A stretch of DNA of 64,000 bases. It comes from Clarireedia homoeocarpa (Eukaryota; Ascomycota; Leotiomycetes; Helotiales; Rutstroemiaceae). Both the position numbers and the translations under genes were made by a program. The stretch is from positions 124,001-188,000 of the forward strand of contig LNKV01000008.1 of assembly GCA_001465935.1 (NCBI GenBank), read 5' to 3'. Positions 43,200 through 53,341 of the stretch are shown one piece after another; position 1 is the stretch's first letter; each line of letters starts with the position of its first letter. The notes beneath the pieces were generated by a model. It saw nothing but the letters and a program-made list of their open reading frames with translations. It was not told the origin of the DNA and made no database searches.

Positions 43200-46124
43200 A
43201 TGCGATACAGCATAGTTCTGGTACACGGTCTCTTTGGACATCCTGAAAATACCTGGTCAGCCGACATACAAGGGGAACATGGACATTCAGTTGAACGTGG
43301 AGACTCTGAGCCCCAATTCAAACGGGCAAAAAGAAGCGATGAAAATCGAATGAATCGGGTGTTCTGGCCACGAGACCTTCTACCAAGAGTGTTTCCTAAT
43401 TCGAGAATTATGACGTGGGGATATGATGTGACTATTAACCACTTAATATCCTCCTCGTCTAAGGCATCAATTTATCATCATTCGGAAACCCTTTTGAGTG
43501 ACCTTGCAGGAAAACGGATCGAAGCATCAGAGAAAGAAACCCCCATCATTTTCATTGCTCATAGTCTTGGAGGCATTGTAGTGAAAGATGCGTTACAGCT
43601 TTCAGCAAAGGAGAATTCACATCTCAAGGAGATTGCCGCTGCAACCATTGGAGTCATGTTCCTGGGCACACCACATCATGGATCTAAGGCTGCATCACTA
43701 GGAAAGCTGGCCTTCCGAATCGTGCAAGCTTTCCTGCAAGATCCGAATACTAAAATTCTCCAAGGACTGGAAGTCAATTCCGAGATTTTGGAGCGCATAT
43801 CAAGAGGTTTTGGCCAGCTTCTAGCTGCAGATCGCATCCGAGTTCACTCCTTTAGGGAAGAACTAAGTACACATGGGATGATGATCGTGGATAGCTTCTC
43901 CTCTACGATTGGATATTTCAACGAAACGCGCGGTTCATTACACGCCAACCATAGAGAAATGGCCAAATTCACATCCAGTGATGATGTCAAGTTTCAAAGA
44001 GTCACGGCAGTGCTTAAGACATGGATTTCCGTTTCTACTCAAGATCAAGCTATCCTTCGACCAGCACCTTCTCATGCTCAAGATTTGGAAACACTTCCAG
44101 ATGGTCTTATTTTTGACGACCAGTACCGAACATGCTTACTCTCTTTGAGCTCTACTGACGCGAGGAGACGACTTATGGAAGTTGATTGTGCTTATGAAAA
44201 GACTTTCCTCTGGCTATTCAATCCAAATCTTAGGTTCCGAGACTGGCTTCGAGGGGTCATTACCGACTCTCTTTACTGGATCCAAGGCAAACCAGGATCA
44301 GGCAAATCCACTGCAATGAAATTTGCCATGAGGCATCCCCGTACTCATAGACTACTCAAAACTTATGATCCGAAGCCCTGGATTGTTGCCGGATACTTTT
44401 TCCATGATCGTGGAAAAACTATCCAGAAATCAGTCAGAGGATTCCTTGGAGAGCTATTGTATCAGATCCTAGAACAAAGGAAGGATCTTTTCTACATTGT
44501 TCTTCCAATTTTCTCACAACTTTTAGATCTCCAACCTTCCAAACTTGTGCAATCTGATATCTGGGATCGTGAAAAACTCGAAGAGGTCTTGGTATTATTT
44601 GGCACGACGGCCAAGGCTGATATCAATCTCTGTGTTTTCGTTGATGCTTTAGATGAGCATGACGGTGATCACAAGAGCCTCTTTTCTACGCTCAACAAGC
44701 TCCGAAATCTCACATCAAGCAAGTACATTCGGCTGCGGTTGTGTGTAGCAGGGCGTCCAGAGAATCTATTCAAAACTGCATTTCAACTTTGCCCAGGACT
44801 CGCTATACAGGACTATACTACATACGATATTCGAAGATATGCAGAGGGTAGACTGCGCGCTGAGCTGAGAAGTGGCGTGTCGTATAAAGGCGAAGCAGAG
44901 CTCAATGGCTTGATCACCGATGTCATAATGCGAGCGCAAGGAGTATTCCTTTGGGTGCGTTTAGTGATCGACGAAATGATTGAAGGGCTATGCGAAGGAG
45001 ACACGATTCATGAGCTGAGTAGCCTCTTGTCCACAATTCCAAGCGAGCTGGAAGAACTCTATGCTAGAGCATTACGCCGAGTGCGACGGGCATCGCCACG
45101 AACTCTTATAAACCATCGATATGAAGCATACGTTATGTTTCAGATAGCAAGTCACGCGACTGCACCATTCTCGCTATATTCATTCTTGGCGGCGTCCTTT
45201 TTCTTGACCACCGGGAGGGCGCAATCTTCAGATCTGGAAAGGCTCTCCGTTGATCAAATGGTACGCCGGCTCAACAGTCGCTCATTCGGCCTTCTGGAAG
45301 CTGCTCGGGTAACAAAAGAGGTTGAAAAGAAGCATGTCGTTATTGCAGAGAAAGATTTCCAAGAATGTGCTAGTCCGACCGAAAATGCTAGTTCCAATTT
45401 CCCCGATGAGAACGAGGATTCCGATGAGGACACGGGTTCCGATGAGGAAGATTCAGTTATTGTCGTTGGCCACGAAAATAATGCTGTTTCTAACGAAGCT
45501 GGTGGCTTAGACGAAAGGTCACCAGTTCAATTTATCCACCAAACTGTGAAGGAATTCATGCAAACTGGTGAGGGTTATGCCGTCATTCGGGAAGGGGTTG
45601 CAGAGGACCTCCAAGAGAGTGGCACTGTATTGATGTTTCGATACATTCTAGGTCTCATCAGCAACTTCGTTTCAGAAGATGCGGACTTCGATGCAAGCCG
45701 ATTCGTGGTTAAAAATTTCGTCCGATACGCGCAGAGATATGAGCAAGGGAAGCACCAACGGGCTTCAGATCGAATTGAATCAGTACTCTCACAACTACGC
45801 GAGCAACAGCGGCACGAACTTTTAACTCAAATAATTGACAATTCCTGGGCTCCCGAATGGGCGAACTGGGTTGGTTCCTTAAGGAACCGGCCAGCAATTC
45901 AACTTCTTCATTTTTATGTTCTCTGTGGGCTCCCCGATTCCTTTCATCACCAAGCAAGCTCCGTCACATTTGAGCTCACCGAAGAGGAATCTTGTCGTCT
46001 TCTCTCCTGCGCTACACTGTTGGATGCGAGACGAAGTGACCGAGTGAATGCGATTCCGATGAAAGAGGAGTTATTGCGCTCTAGTATTGGTGAAATGCTC
46101 TTACGCCTAGGGAATACCTTATGA
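43200..46124 (+). CDS. Fungal NLR-type protein: SesB-like hydrolase plus NACHT
   Basis: 974 residues in one exon. The N-terminal 270 residues are an alpha/beta hydrolase of the SesB-like type common on fungal NLRs: IVLVHGLFGHPENTW, nucleophile Ser122 in AHSLGGIVVKDAL, and GTPHHGSKAA. The NTPase has Walker A GKPGSGKST at 363-371 and Walker B LCVFVDALDEHDG near 477-489. Winged-helix-like sequence follows (LPSTIPSELEELYARAL type spacing), then a strongly acidic insert (DENEDSDEDTGSDEEDS) and VQFIHQTVKEFM. Such proteins act in heterokaryon incompatibility and defence-like cell death. The usual C-terminal repeat sensor (ANK, WD or TPR) is absent from the frame. TPR-coding remnants lie just after the stop, so this is probably a truncated or decaying NLR, although the two enzymatic domains are intact. 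Confidence 0.88.
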   Translation: MRYSIVLVHGLFGHPENTWSADIQGEHGHSVERGDSEPQFKRAKRSDENRMNRVFWPRDLLPRVFPNSRIMTWGYDVTINHLISSSSKASIYHHSETLLSDLAGKRIEASEKETPIIFIAHSLGGIVVKDALQLSAKENSHLKEIAAATIGVMFLGTPHHGSKAASLGKLAFRIVQAFLQDPNTKILQGLEVNSEILERISRGFGQLLAADRIRVHSFREELSTHGMMIVDSFSSTIGYFNETRGSLHANHREMAKFTSSDDVKFQRVTAVLKTWISVSTQDQAILRPAPSHAQDLETLPDGLIFDDQYRTCLLSLSSTDARRRLMEVDCAYEKTFLWLFNPNLRFRDWLRGVITDSLYWIQGKPGSGKSTAMKFAMRHPRTHRLLKTYDPKPWIVAGYFFHDRGKTIQKSVRGFLGELLYQILEQRKDLFYIVLPIFSQLLDLQPSKLVQSDIWDREKLEEVLVLFGTTAKADINLCVFVDALDEHDGDHKSLFSTLNKLRNLTSSKYIRLRLCVAGRPENLFKTAFQLCPGLAIQDYTTYDIRRYAEGRLRAELRSGVSYKGEAELNGLITDVIMRAQGVFLWVRLVIDEMIEGLCEGDTIHELSSLLSTIPSELEELYARALRRVRRASPRTLINHRYEAYVMFQIASHATAPFSLYSFLAASFFLTTGRAQSSDLERLSVDQMVRRLNSRSFGLLEAARVTKEVEKKHVVIAEKDFQECASPTENASSNFPDENEDSDEDTGSDEEDSVIVVGHENNAVSNEAGGLDERSPVQFIHQTVKEFMQTGEGYAVIREGVAEDLQESGTVLMFRYILGLISNFVSEDADFDASRFVVKNFVRYAQRYEQGKHQRASDRIESVLSQLREQQRHELLTQIIDNSWAPEWANWVGSLRNRPAIQLLHFYVLCGLPDSFHHQASSVTFELTEEESCRLLSCATLLDARRSDRVNAIPMKEELLRSSIGEMLLRLGNTL

Positions 46125-46138
46125 AAAATATTGTAAAC

Positions 46139-46557
46139 CATGGATTATGGCAAAACTCTACTCGCACATACGAGGGTTTGACGAGGTAGAGAAGATGCTT
46201 GTGAGTGTTGTCGGGCTATGAAAAAGAATGGGACTAGAACAAACATCAATACTGACTACGGTCAACAACTTGGGCTTGCTCTACACGGATCTAGGACGGC
46301 TTAATGAGGCGGGAGAAGACGTGCCAGCGAACGCTGACGAGCTACGAGAAGGCACTCGGCCGCAGAGCGGCGAAACATATGTATCGGCGCTGAACACAGC
46401 TCAGAATATAACCAGTCTCTTTCTGCTGACAGGCAGAGCTTTGGGAGCGGAGGAATTGTACGGACAGGATTTACTTGGTGTTTCAGCGGTTTTCGGTCGC
46501 TCAAGTGACAGCTATCGAGGTCTTCGTAGGGCTTTAGATGCACTGCGCAGTAATTAA
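46139..46557 (+). pseudogene. TPR-repeat remnant of the NLR gene
   Basis: Downstream of the NLR stop are kinesin-light-chain-like TPR units in changing frames. First RGFDEVEKML, then, one frame over, TSILTTVNNLGLLYTDLGRL, a canonical fungal NLR TPR unit. Between LNEA and TYVSALNTAQN the open frame reads as nonsense, but the next frame gives EKTCQRTLTSYEKALG, the expected second TPR helix, so at least two indels flank it. A further unit ends GAEELYGQDLLGVSAVFGRS. The remaining open frame (46228-46557) is therefore a chance survivor of compensating frameshifts. No start or promoter of its own is evident. Confidence 0.75.
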
Positions 46558-47306
46558 TAGCACGATACGAATCGATTGCCCATATGCACAGTGATTGTCC
46601 GAGGTCTCTATTAGGGATAGTATAGACTCAGTGGTAGAGCTCTAGTAGAGAAACAATATTATGATATAAAATGAGACCCTTTGCAAGATGCTTTAAGTCA
46701 AAATATCAGGTTTTCAGCAGACAGGGATGGACGTTAGTTGTATAGTCTCCTTTACGTGGCAGTCAGCCTTTGCTCTTTGCTAGCTTAGTATTCTGAGATT
46801 AGAGTACTCTTCTATTTTGTATCTTATACAAAAAATTAAGCAGTTCATTGCTGTCGGAGAGCACAGCAGGCAGTATCGGATACTGTGGGGGGCAGCACAT
46901 AGGTAATGGCTAAGCTGCATAGAAGGGGAAAGGGACTAAGGGGCAAATAAACACTAAGGTCAGAGGAACTACTTCGCAGCTCTTCAAGTATCTTCTGTAA
47001 TTCTCTTCTTCATAGATTCGTACAATTCCTACTTCTACCGTTTCTTGAGATCCCTCACTGCTGGCTGCGACAATTACATCGTTTTTGAAATTCATTTCAC
47101 GAATAATATTGTGATAAGTGGCACGTCGAAGAATATATGTCAATAATATAAAAAAGATTTGTATTTTTAATTAAAGGAAATTTTTGTGAATAGATTTCGG
47201 AACTTTCAATCACTCATATCTCTTAGCGTTAGTCCAAAGCTATTGTCTAGCTGGGTTTCCTAGCAGTAGGAGGTACATCACAGCCTGAGTTTAGTACGCT
47301 CTCAGA
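46558..47306. other. intergenic
   Basis: Holds the second 81-bp direct repeat and an imperfect palindrome CAGTATCGGATACTG near 46871. No gene supported. Confidence 0.5.
46741..46821 (+). repeat. 81-bp direct repeat, copy 2
   Basis: Second copy, 4.04 kb from the first. The only differences are four C/T transitions; three of them are CpA versus TpA on the strand shown. Confidence 0.9.
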
Positions 47307-48140
47307 TTAATTTAGATCCCTTGTTGTACTCCCATAGTGATTCACAGAGCTACCGCCTCCATGAGATGCAGCATTCGCAGCATTCATCTTCGCAGCAATC
47401 CCGGTTCTCTTGGGTCCAGACTGCCCATATTCCCCTTGCGTCTGTTCGTATGCTGATTGGGCTTGCTGAGTCTGTTGAATCATCTGAGTCTCATGGTATT
47501 CCATCTTTACATGAACCTGCTCAACCGATTGAACTTGCTGAGTCCCTGGGAATGACCCCTGATATTGCGCGTGCGCAGAAGTCTGCCCATATGGTGACTG
47601 AGCATGCCGAGACTGGCCATATGAATTATATCCTGGTTGACCCGCCGGCTGCGAATAATACTGCTGTGATGGATCATACCCTTGAAATTGTTGGTTACCT
47701 CCTTGATGTGGTGGTTGCCAAGGACTGGCCTGCTGCTGGTACGGTGATTGAGATCCTTGGTATTCGGTTTCCTGCTTAATTGCTGGTGAATGACTATGCT
47801 GAAATGGATCAGATTGATATGGTTGAAGTCCTTGACTTGCTCCTTGGGCTGGCGGTGCCCACTGCGAATACGTTGGTTGACCTGTGTAATCCTGCTTGAA
47901 TGGGTCATGGTCTGGAGGATAGGGTGATTGATAAACATACTGAGACGGTTGATACCCCCCTTGAGATTGCTTTTGCGTTTGAGCCGGTTGATATGGTGGT
48001 GGTTGGGCTTCTGATTGATTGTTACTAGCATAGGTAGCATTGTAGGCATTGTATTGCCCTGCTTGGACCCCACCAGCACAAGAAGAATAATAGCTCCCAC
48101 TAGAACCTTGGCCGGTCCATTCTCCTTGATTATTAGCCAT
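47307..48140 (-). CDS. Prion-like Q/Y/P-rich protein
   Basis: 277 residues, one exon, ATG at 48140. Almost the whole length is Gln, Tyr, Ser, Gly and Pro (QPPPYQPAQTQKQ, PYQQQASPWQPPHQ, YDPSQQYYSQPAGQ), with no regular long repeat. A few acidic and Lys residues appear in IKQETEYQG and VHVKMEYHETQMIQQ. The C-terminus is GPKRTGIAAKMNAANAA followed by a Gly/Ser tail. No folded domain, signal peptide or membrane helix is seen. The composition is that of yeast-type prion-like domains and of some transcription or RNA-granule factors. It resembles the repeat protein at 41441-42352 in composition but is not alignable. Function unknown. Confidence 0.6.
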   Translation of the reverse strand: MANNQGEWTGQGSSGSYYSSCAGGVQAGQYNAYNATYASNNQSEAQPPPYQPAQTQKQSQGGYQPSQYVYQSPYPPDHDPFKQDYTGQPTYSQWAPPAQGASQGLQPYQSDPFQHSHSPAIKQETEYQGSQSPYQQQASPWQPPHQGGNQQFQGYDPSQQYYSQPAGQPGYNSYGQSRHAQSPYGQTSAHAQYQGSFPGTQQVQSVEQVHVKMEYHETQMIQQTQQAQSAYEQTQGEYGQSGPKRTGIAAKMNAANAASHGGGSSVNHYGSTTRDLN

Positions 48141-48389
48141 TTTGTCAAGCTAAGCGTATTTTGGATAATGAGCTGTTGGGGAGTTTATTTCTGGTGTTGT
48201 CCAGGTCTCTTATCATGACCATGACCAACATTATTATGTATATATTTACTATGTTGTTCTATAATTGTAGCATCCTAAACACTAACATTCAATATAACGA
48301 AACAACGGTTGTCTAGTTGTCCTCTATATCCATCATGTTGTACAATATATCTTTTAACTCCTTACTCCGAAACTAAAATCATAAAATTT

Positions 48390-50340
48390 TCACTTCTCCC
48401 TCATCTTCAACCCCACCAAATACTTCCCCTCCTTAAAATAGGGTACAGTATGAACTCTCAACTCGTGGTTCTGGCCCGGTACTAGAGTCAAATCGAAGCG
48501 TCGGATCATTGTTGCGAGAATGAGGCGGAGTTCTCGAAGGGCAAATCTATTTCATGTGTGTCAGTATTCGTTGACTATGTGATAAAAGGAGGAGAGAAAG
48601 GTGCATGAATAACGGGATATGGTTCGGAGCCGGAGATGACTTACTGCTGCCCAATACAATTTCTCAGTCCAGCAGAGAAAGGCATAAAGGCCTTCCGGTC
48701 CGCTAGCACACCTTTGTATTTACCGAGCCATCTCTCTGGGATATAAGACTCGGCATCGGGCCAGATACGGGGGTCTTTTTGGAGCATGTTTATGTATGCA
48801 GTTGTGAGACACTATATTATTCCAGATCATTAGCATCCAATTTCGCCGCCGCCTTGTATTCTTCCAATACAATCATGATCAAGTAAAACAAGAAGGAAAG
48901 GCGCAGGCGGTGAGAAAAGTAAAACACAAACGTACACTTTTTGGGATCTCATAACCATCGATAAAAGTAGTCTCGGTCGTCTCTCTCGGTAATCCTGTGA
49001 GGACAATCGGCATCAAACGCATTGATTCATTAATTGCAGCATTAAGATATGGCAATTCCTGAGCAGTAGCGAAGGTGATAGGCTCATCTTTATTTGGGAA
49101 AGCGTTGAGAATTTCTTGGACGAGGAGCTCAAACTTTTCGGGATTGTTAAGAAGGAGGAGGAGTGCGAAAGTCGCGGTTGTGGATGTAGTGTCGCTGCCA
49201 GCAATCCTAAAATTTGTGTTAATACTAGCCAAGGACTCAAGGATGAATCACTTTATAGTGCAAGGAGAAATACATACATAAATAATCGCATTTGCTCTTT
49301 CAGATGTTTATCTGAGAAAGTCACAGGATCGGCAGCGTTTGTGTCCAGGAAAATCTGCAGAATATCTTTACGATTCTGATCTTTATGGTTGCGCCGTGTG
49401 GACACAATGCCATCGATCATGCTGTCCATTTCTCCAGCGGTGTCAGGTGTGAAGGGAACATATTTCATGAAAGGTAAGGCGGCGAAGATGAAGTTCCATT
49501 TCATCCAGCGGAGGAAGAGGTTCTTTATCCGGGGGTCTTCATTGATTACGAGACCGAATGAGCCGCCAAAGAGGGTGGCACTCATGACGTCCTGGGATAT
49601 AGTTAGAAGGGCTGGGTTGGCTTAAGAGGTTGTTTTCAGTGCGTGAGTGTGAGAGAAAGAAGGTGGAAGTAGACACTAACCATGGTCAGGTTTCCAAACA
49701 TAGTTGAGACGTCGACAACTGCAAAGTTGTCTTGGCTAGCACATCGCGACTCGAGAATCTTAATCATAAATTTGACGCAAGATTGCATGAGGGGCTCAAG
49801 GCCATTCAGGAAGCTGATTGAAAAACCTGCCGAAAGAGGTCGACGCTATGGAACCTGTTTAGCATCATTGAATCTGACTAGTGCTGGGTGTGTATAAATA
49901 CCATTTGCTTATACCTCTTCTCATTTGTCTCCGTGAACAAGTTACTAACGTGAGGATCTTCTTGTAGCAATTTGTAATCCTCTGTTTTCTTAAGATCATA
50001 CTCGACCATGATTTTCTGAATAGCATCTTTTGATCTGAAGATCACTTCACGGGGACCTATGAGCTTTAAGTTAGTTTAGAGTAAAAAGAAGGACGACGAG
50101 AAAGAGAAAATACATACCAATGCGCACGCAATCACCATACTTCTCAAAAAGCTTCGCCGAAGTTGTGATGGAAGTACCACGTACCATATGGTAATGCCAT
50201 ACCTTTTCGGAGAGTTTCCAAAGTATTGGCCCGGGCACTCTGGCTAGAGGTCCTGTGAACGCTTTGTACAGAGACAAGCAAAATCTCCTAAGGATTTCTG
50301 CGGCGATGAATAAGAGAACGAGGGAGGTGTAACTGAACAT
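48390..50340 (-). CDS. Cytochrome P450 monooxygenase
   Basis: Microsomal haem-thiolate monooxygenase. Seven exons, descending: 50340-50118, 50056-49902, 49845-49681, 49591-49278, 49206-48936, 48811-48645 and 48546-48390. They total 1452 nt, phases match, and encode 483 residues. It starts with a hydrophobic anchor (SYTSLVLLFIAAEILRRF) and a VPGPILWKLSE proline hinge. The I-helix is IAGSDTTSTTATFA (split by an intron after LFM), the K-helix ExxR is ESMR, the PERW motif is present, and the haem loop FSAGLRNCIGQQFA carries the Cys ligand. Everything needed for activity is there. It resembles fungal secondary-metabolism P450s such as CYP65-like types, but the clan is not assignable by eye. No biosynthetic partner lies within 8 kb. 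Confidence 0.93.
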
Positions 50341-51149
50341 GATTTCAGTGTCCAAGAGAACGAGTGGGGTTGAACTGGAACCGGAAGGAAGAAAAGTTAT
50401 CGCGCCCAATAATCAGACACGCTCGTGCTATACCATTCACAAGAAGATGCTCACTTTTGTCCAGTATTATTAGCAGCAAGTATGACAACGGAATTGGAGG
50501 CAAAAAAGCAAATCCCCAAAGGGCAAACTCTATCGTTATAATACCCTGAGAAATCAGCATGTTGCAAGATAAGGATTCCGTGTTGGACATCGCTAATGTG
50601 ACATGTTTCATGAATGTCAAATCTTTTACAGATCATCTCTACAGCCTAGGTTGATTGTACTCGAACGAGGCTGAGAGGGATAGAGAGAGAGAAAGTGGGG
50701 TATCGCAAGAGACACGACAATTAACCAACAAGCCAGGTTATCTCTTGGCACTTGCGGGCGTATCTCTGGTGCTCTAGGCGCCGGCGCAGGCAATCAAGCC
50801 TTGTAGTCGCGCGGATACATGATACAAAATTGCGAGACGTCTATTTATGTTTGTAGGGACGAGTACAGGGAAAGCAAGAGTGGGAGCGAAAGAAACTAGG
50901 CCATAAGTACGTCATACGCTTCGGAAAAGTTAAAAAGAGTATGATAGTAATTGTGGTGTAGGATTTGGTACACTAAATCCTGCCATGTTGGCAAATTGAT
51001 ATACAGTATTTAGGAACGTTAAAGCATGAGCACCCATAATATTTTCCTCCATCGGAATATCCCTATAAGAAACGCCAAAATCATAACGAATATACACGCT
51101 CGCTGCAAAACATAAATTAAGACCAACTAGAGCAAGAAGAATTCGAAGA
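50341..51149. other. intergenic
   Basis: P450 promoter and 3' flank of the kelch gene. No supported gene. Confidence 0.5.
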
Positions 51150-53341
51150 TCATGATGAATAATAAGTCTCATGTATTGGTGTTATCTTTTTCGTCGGTAC
51201 CCGCCCTATGGCTGAATATGTTGGTGCAGGAGATGCGTTGTAGATGGTGTCCTCTCCATCGAGTTCGGTTGGCACAGAGGAAAGGCTTTGATAGATTGAA
51301 AGTTGGGAATGCGGCGATGTTGGACTGAAATGTTGTGGAGGAGAGTTAGGATGGCGCCAATTGCTTGTGTATATTGGCCCGCCCTCCTCTTTTGTCCTGC
51401 TCATCACATCGTGCTTTTGGTCGTCATACAGCGGATAGTTTCTCAACATCGAGTTGGTCCCGGAAAGTTCGACTGCATCGGGCTGCGACAGCAGCTGCTG
51501 ATATTCCGAGTTTTTCCGCTGCTGAGCGATATGGGGATTTTGCGGATCATAAGAGCGTTCGGGTCTCTGTGGAGTAGTACCTTTCGCATGCGCTACTCCA
51601 GGTACGATAGGCGATGATACTTCGGGCACGTGGACCTTCCGTCTACGATGGCGAAGGAGACAAAGACAGCCCGCCAATGCACCTGCGATTCCAACCAAAA
51701 CAGCCACCACGATTCCAGCGATAACAGCCGGAGATAAATTTTTACTTGATCCGCCTGGATTGGTAGATGGAGTAGCTGTAGCTGTTACTAGCGACCTTGT
51801 AGGTGAACGAACTGGTGAGGTTGCCTTTTGGCTGAAATACACGGACAAGTCATTCGCCTGAAAACCGGCAGAGGGAGATACCACCGTTGCACCCCCAGTA
51901 GGACTGTATGCATGTCAGATCAGTATTTTTGTAATGTTAGGTAGGAATACTCACGATCCGCCAACAGCAGATATTACTGCTGAAGGAACAACATATGATG
52001 TAAGATTAGGCTGGTAAGTATTCCACATTGATTTATCCGGATTCTGTTGCCCAAGATCAAGGTTATGCGTCCCCCAAGCATTGTTAGCATCGCAGTTAGT
52101 TTGCTGGCCTGGAAATGAACCTCCAATAACTATCATCTGTGCCCCATTAATCACGTTACAGCTCAGCATATTATGTGGCTTCGGCTGGCTCGTGGTCCAC
52201 CACCTGATCCACTTGAATGATGGAAGGCTAAGTATGTAGACATCATCAAAACCCGTGGCATTTGCGCCAAATCCTGCACCACCATAGAGGTATCTAAAAT
52301 AATGTTAACATCATTCTAATGCACTCATCGACACAGCACTTACATGTTGTACGATGATTGATCCGGTGCCCATGTTGCCCCTGCGCAAAATCTCCTTCTA
52401 TCCTCAGGCACATCCCCTGTTGCCGTTTGTTTATACCACTGGGAGCTCTGGATATCGTAGATGTGAATCTCGCTCATAGGCACAGATGTGACTGTTCCGT
52501 TATTATACGGGGTTTTGATGCCGCCAAAGTAGACGAGCAGCCCACTGCGGCTAGCTGGGATGTAGAGCATAACCCCCTCTGCCCTTCCAGTATTATCTGG
52601 ACCGGTATTATTCGTCCAAGTGCCCTGTGAGTAATCATACTTGATTAAGGTGCTAGTTGCGAGGGGAGGTCCCGACCATCCGGGAACCGAAGCATTGCTC
52701 TGCCATCCACCAAGCATATAGCCTTGACCCAGCCCTGAGATTCCCACCCCCATTCCATATGATACGCTCGTGACGCCATTGCTAGGTTGGCCAAAGCTCT
52801 CCCATTGATTGTACACAACATCATATGAGAGCAGGTTTAATTGAGTTGGCGCCGTCGCAAAATAATCACCTCCATATAGATAAAATCGTTTATTTACTTC
52901 ATCTGCCCACAAAACACCTCCACTGACCTCAGGTATAGATGAATTTTTGGAAAGGTTGGCATATAGTTGAGGCACTCCACGTTCAGGCGGACTAGTGTTG
53001 AGATCGTAATCTAGAAGCCAAGCATCTAGTAACGCGTCAGCCAATATAAGAGAGAGAACATTAGAAATTTTCGACTCACTCGAATAGTTCTGAGGGTTTT
53101 GAGACAGTGGATTCCAATTTACCATGCCGCCATCCACAAACAACTGGCGATCTATAACCGTCGTCTGATGTCCCCATCGCCGGCAAAAATCATTCAATGG
53201 ATCTTGTTGTTGAGATGATGCCTGAACCAAGCACAGTAGAAGGCACAATATCATCGACATCGAGCCAGGAAACCGCCCATGCCGAAAAGACGCTGAACTG
53301 CCAGCTCGTCGTCGCCCCGATACCAGTAAGAGATTCGCCAT
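51150..53341 (-). CDS. Kelch-repeat single-pass membrane protein
   Basis: Exons, descending: 53341-53080, 53025-52344, 52293-51955 and 51903-51150. They total 2037 nt in frame, 678 residues. The 54-nt intron at 53026-53079 is in frame but is recognised by its GTGAGT donor, GCTGACG branch and the restored family sequence NYSNAWLLDYDLN. A signal peptide or anchor lies near residue 28-45 (SMSMILCLLLCLVQASS). Kelch-like blades follow (LFVDGGMVNW, KRFYLYGGDYF, GYMLGGWQ, LLVYFGGIKT, IYLYGGAGFG, MIVIGGSF). Then a Thr/Ser-rich stalk, one membrane helix (AVIAGIVVAVLVGIAGALAG) and an RHRRRK stop-transfer lead into a 200-residue Pro/Ser-rich cytoplasmic tail. This architecture is frequent in filamentous fungi as cell-surface proteins of unknown ligand. 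Confidence 0.88.

Noticed and set aside
46615..46660. tRNA D-arm-like sequence (CTCAGTGGTAGAGC)
   Set aside because: No B box or cloverleaf follows; probably chance or a trace of an old SINE.
4060..50340. Terpene synthase plus P450 as one biosynthetic cluster
   Set aside because: They are 43 kb apart with Rho1, Elp1 and other housekeeping genes between them.
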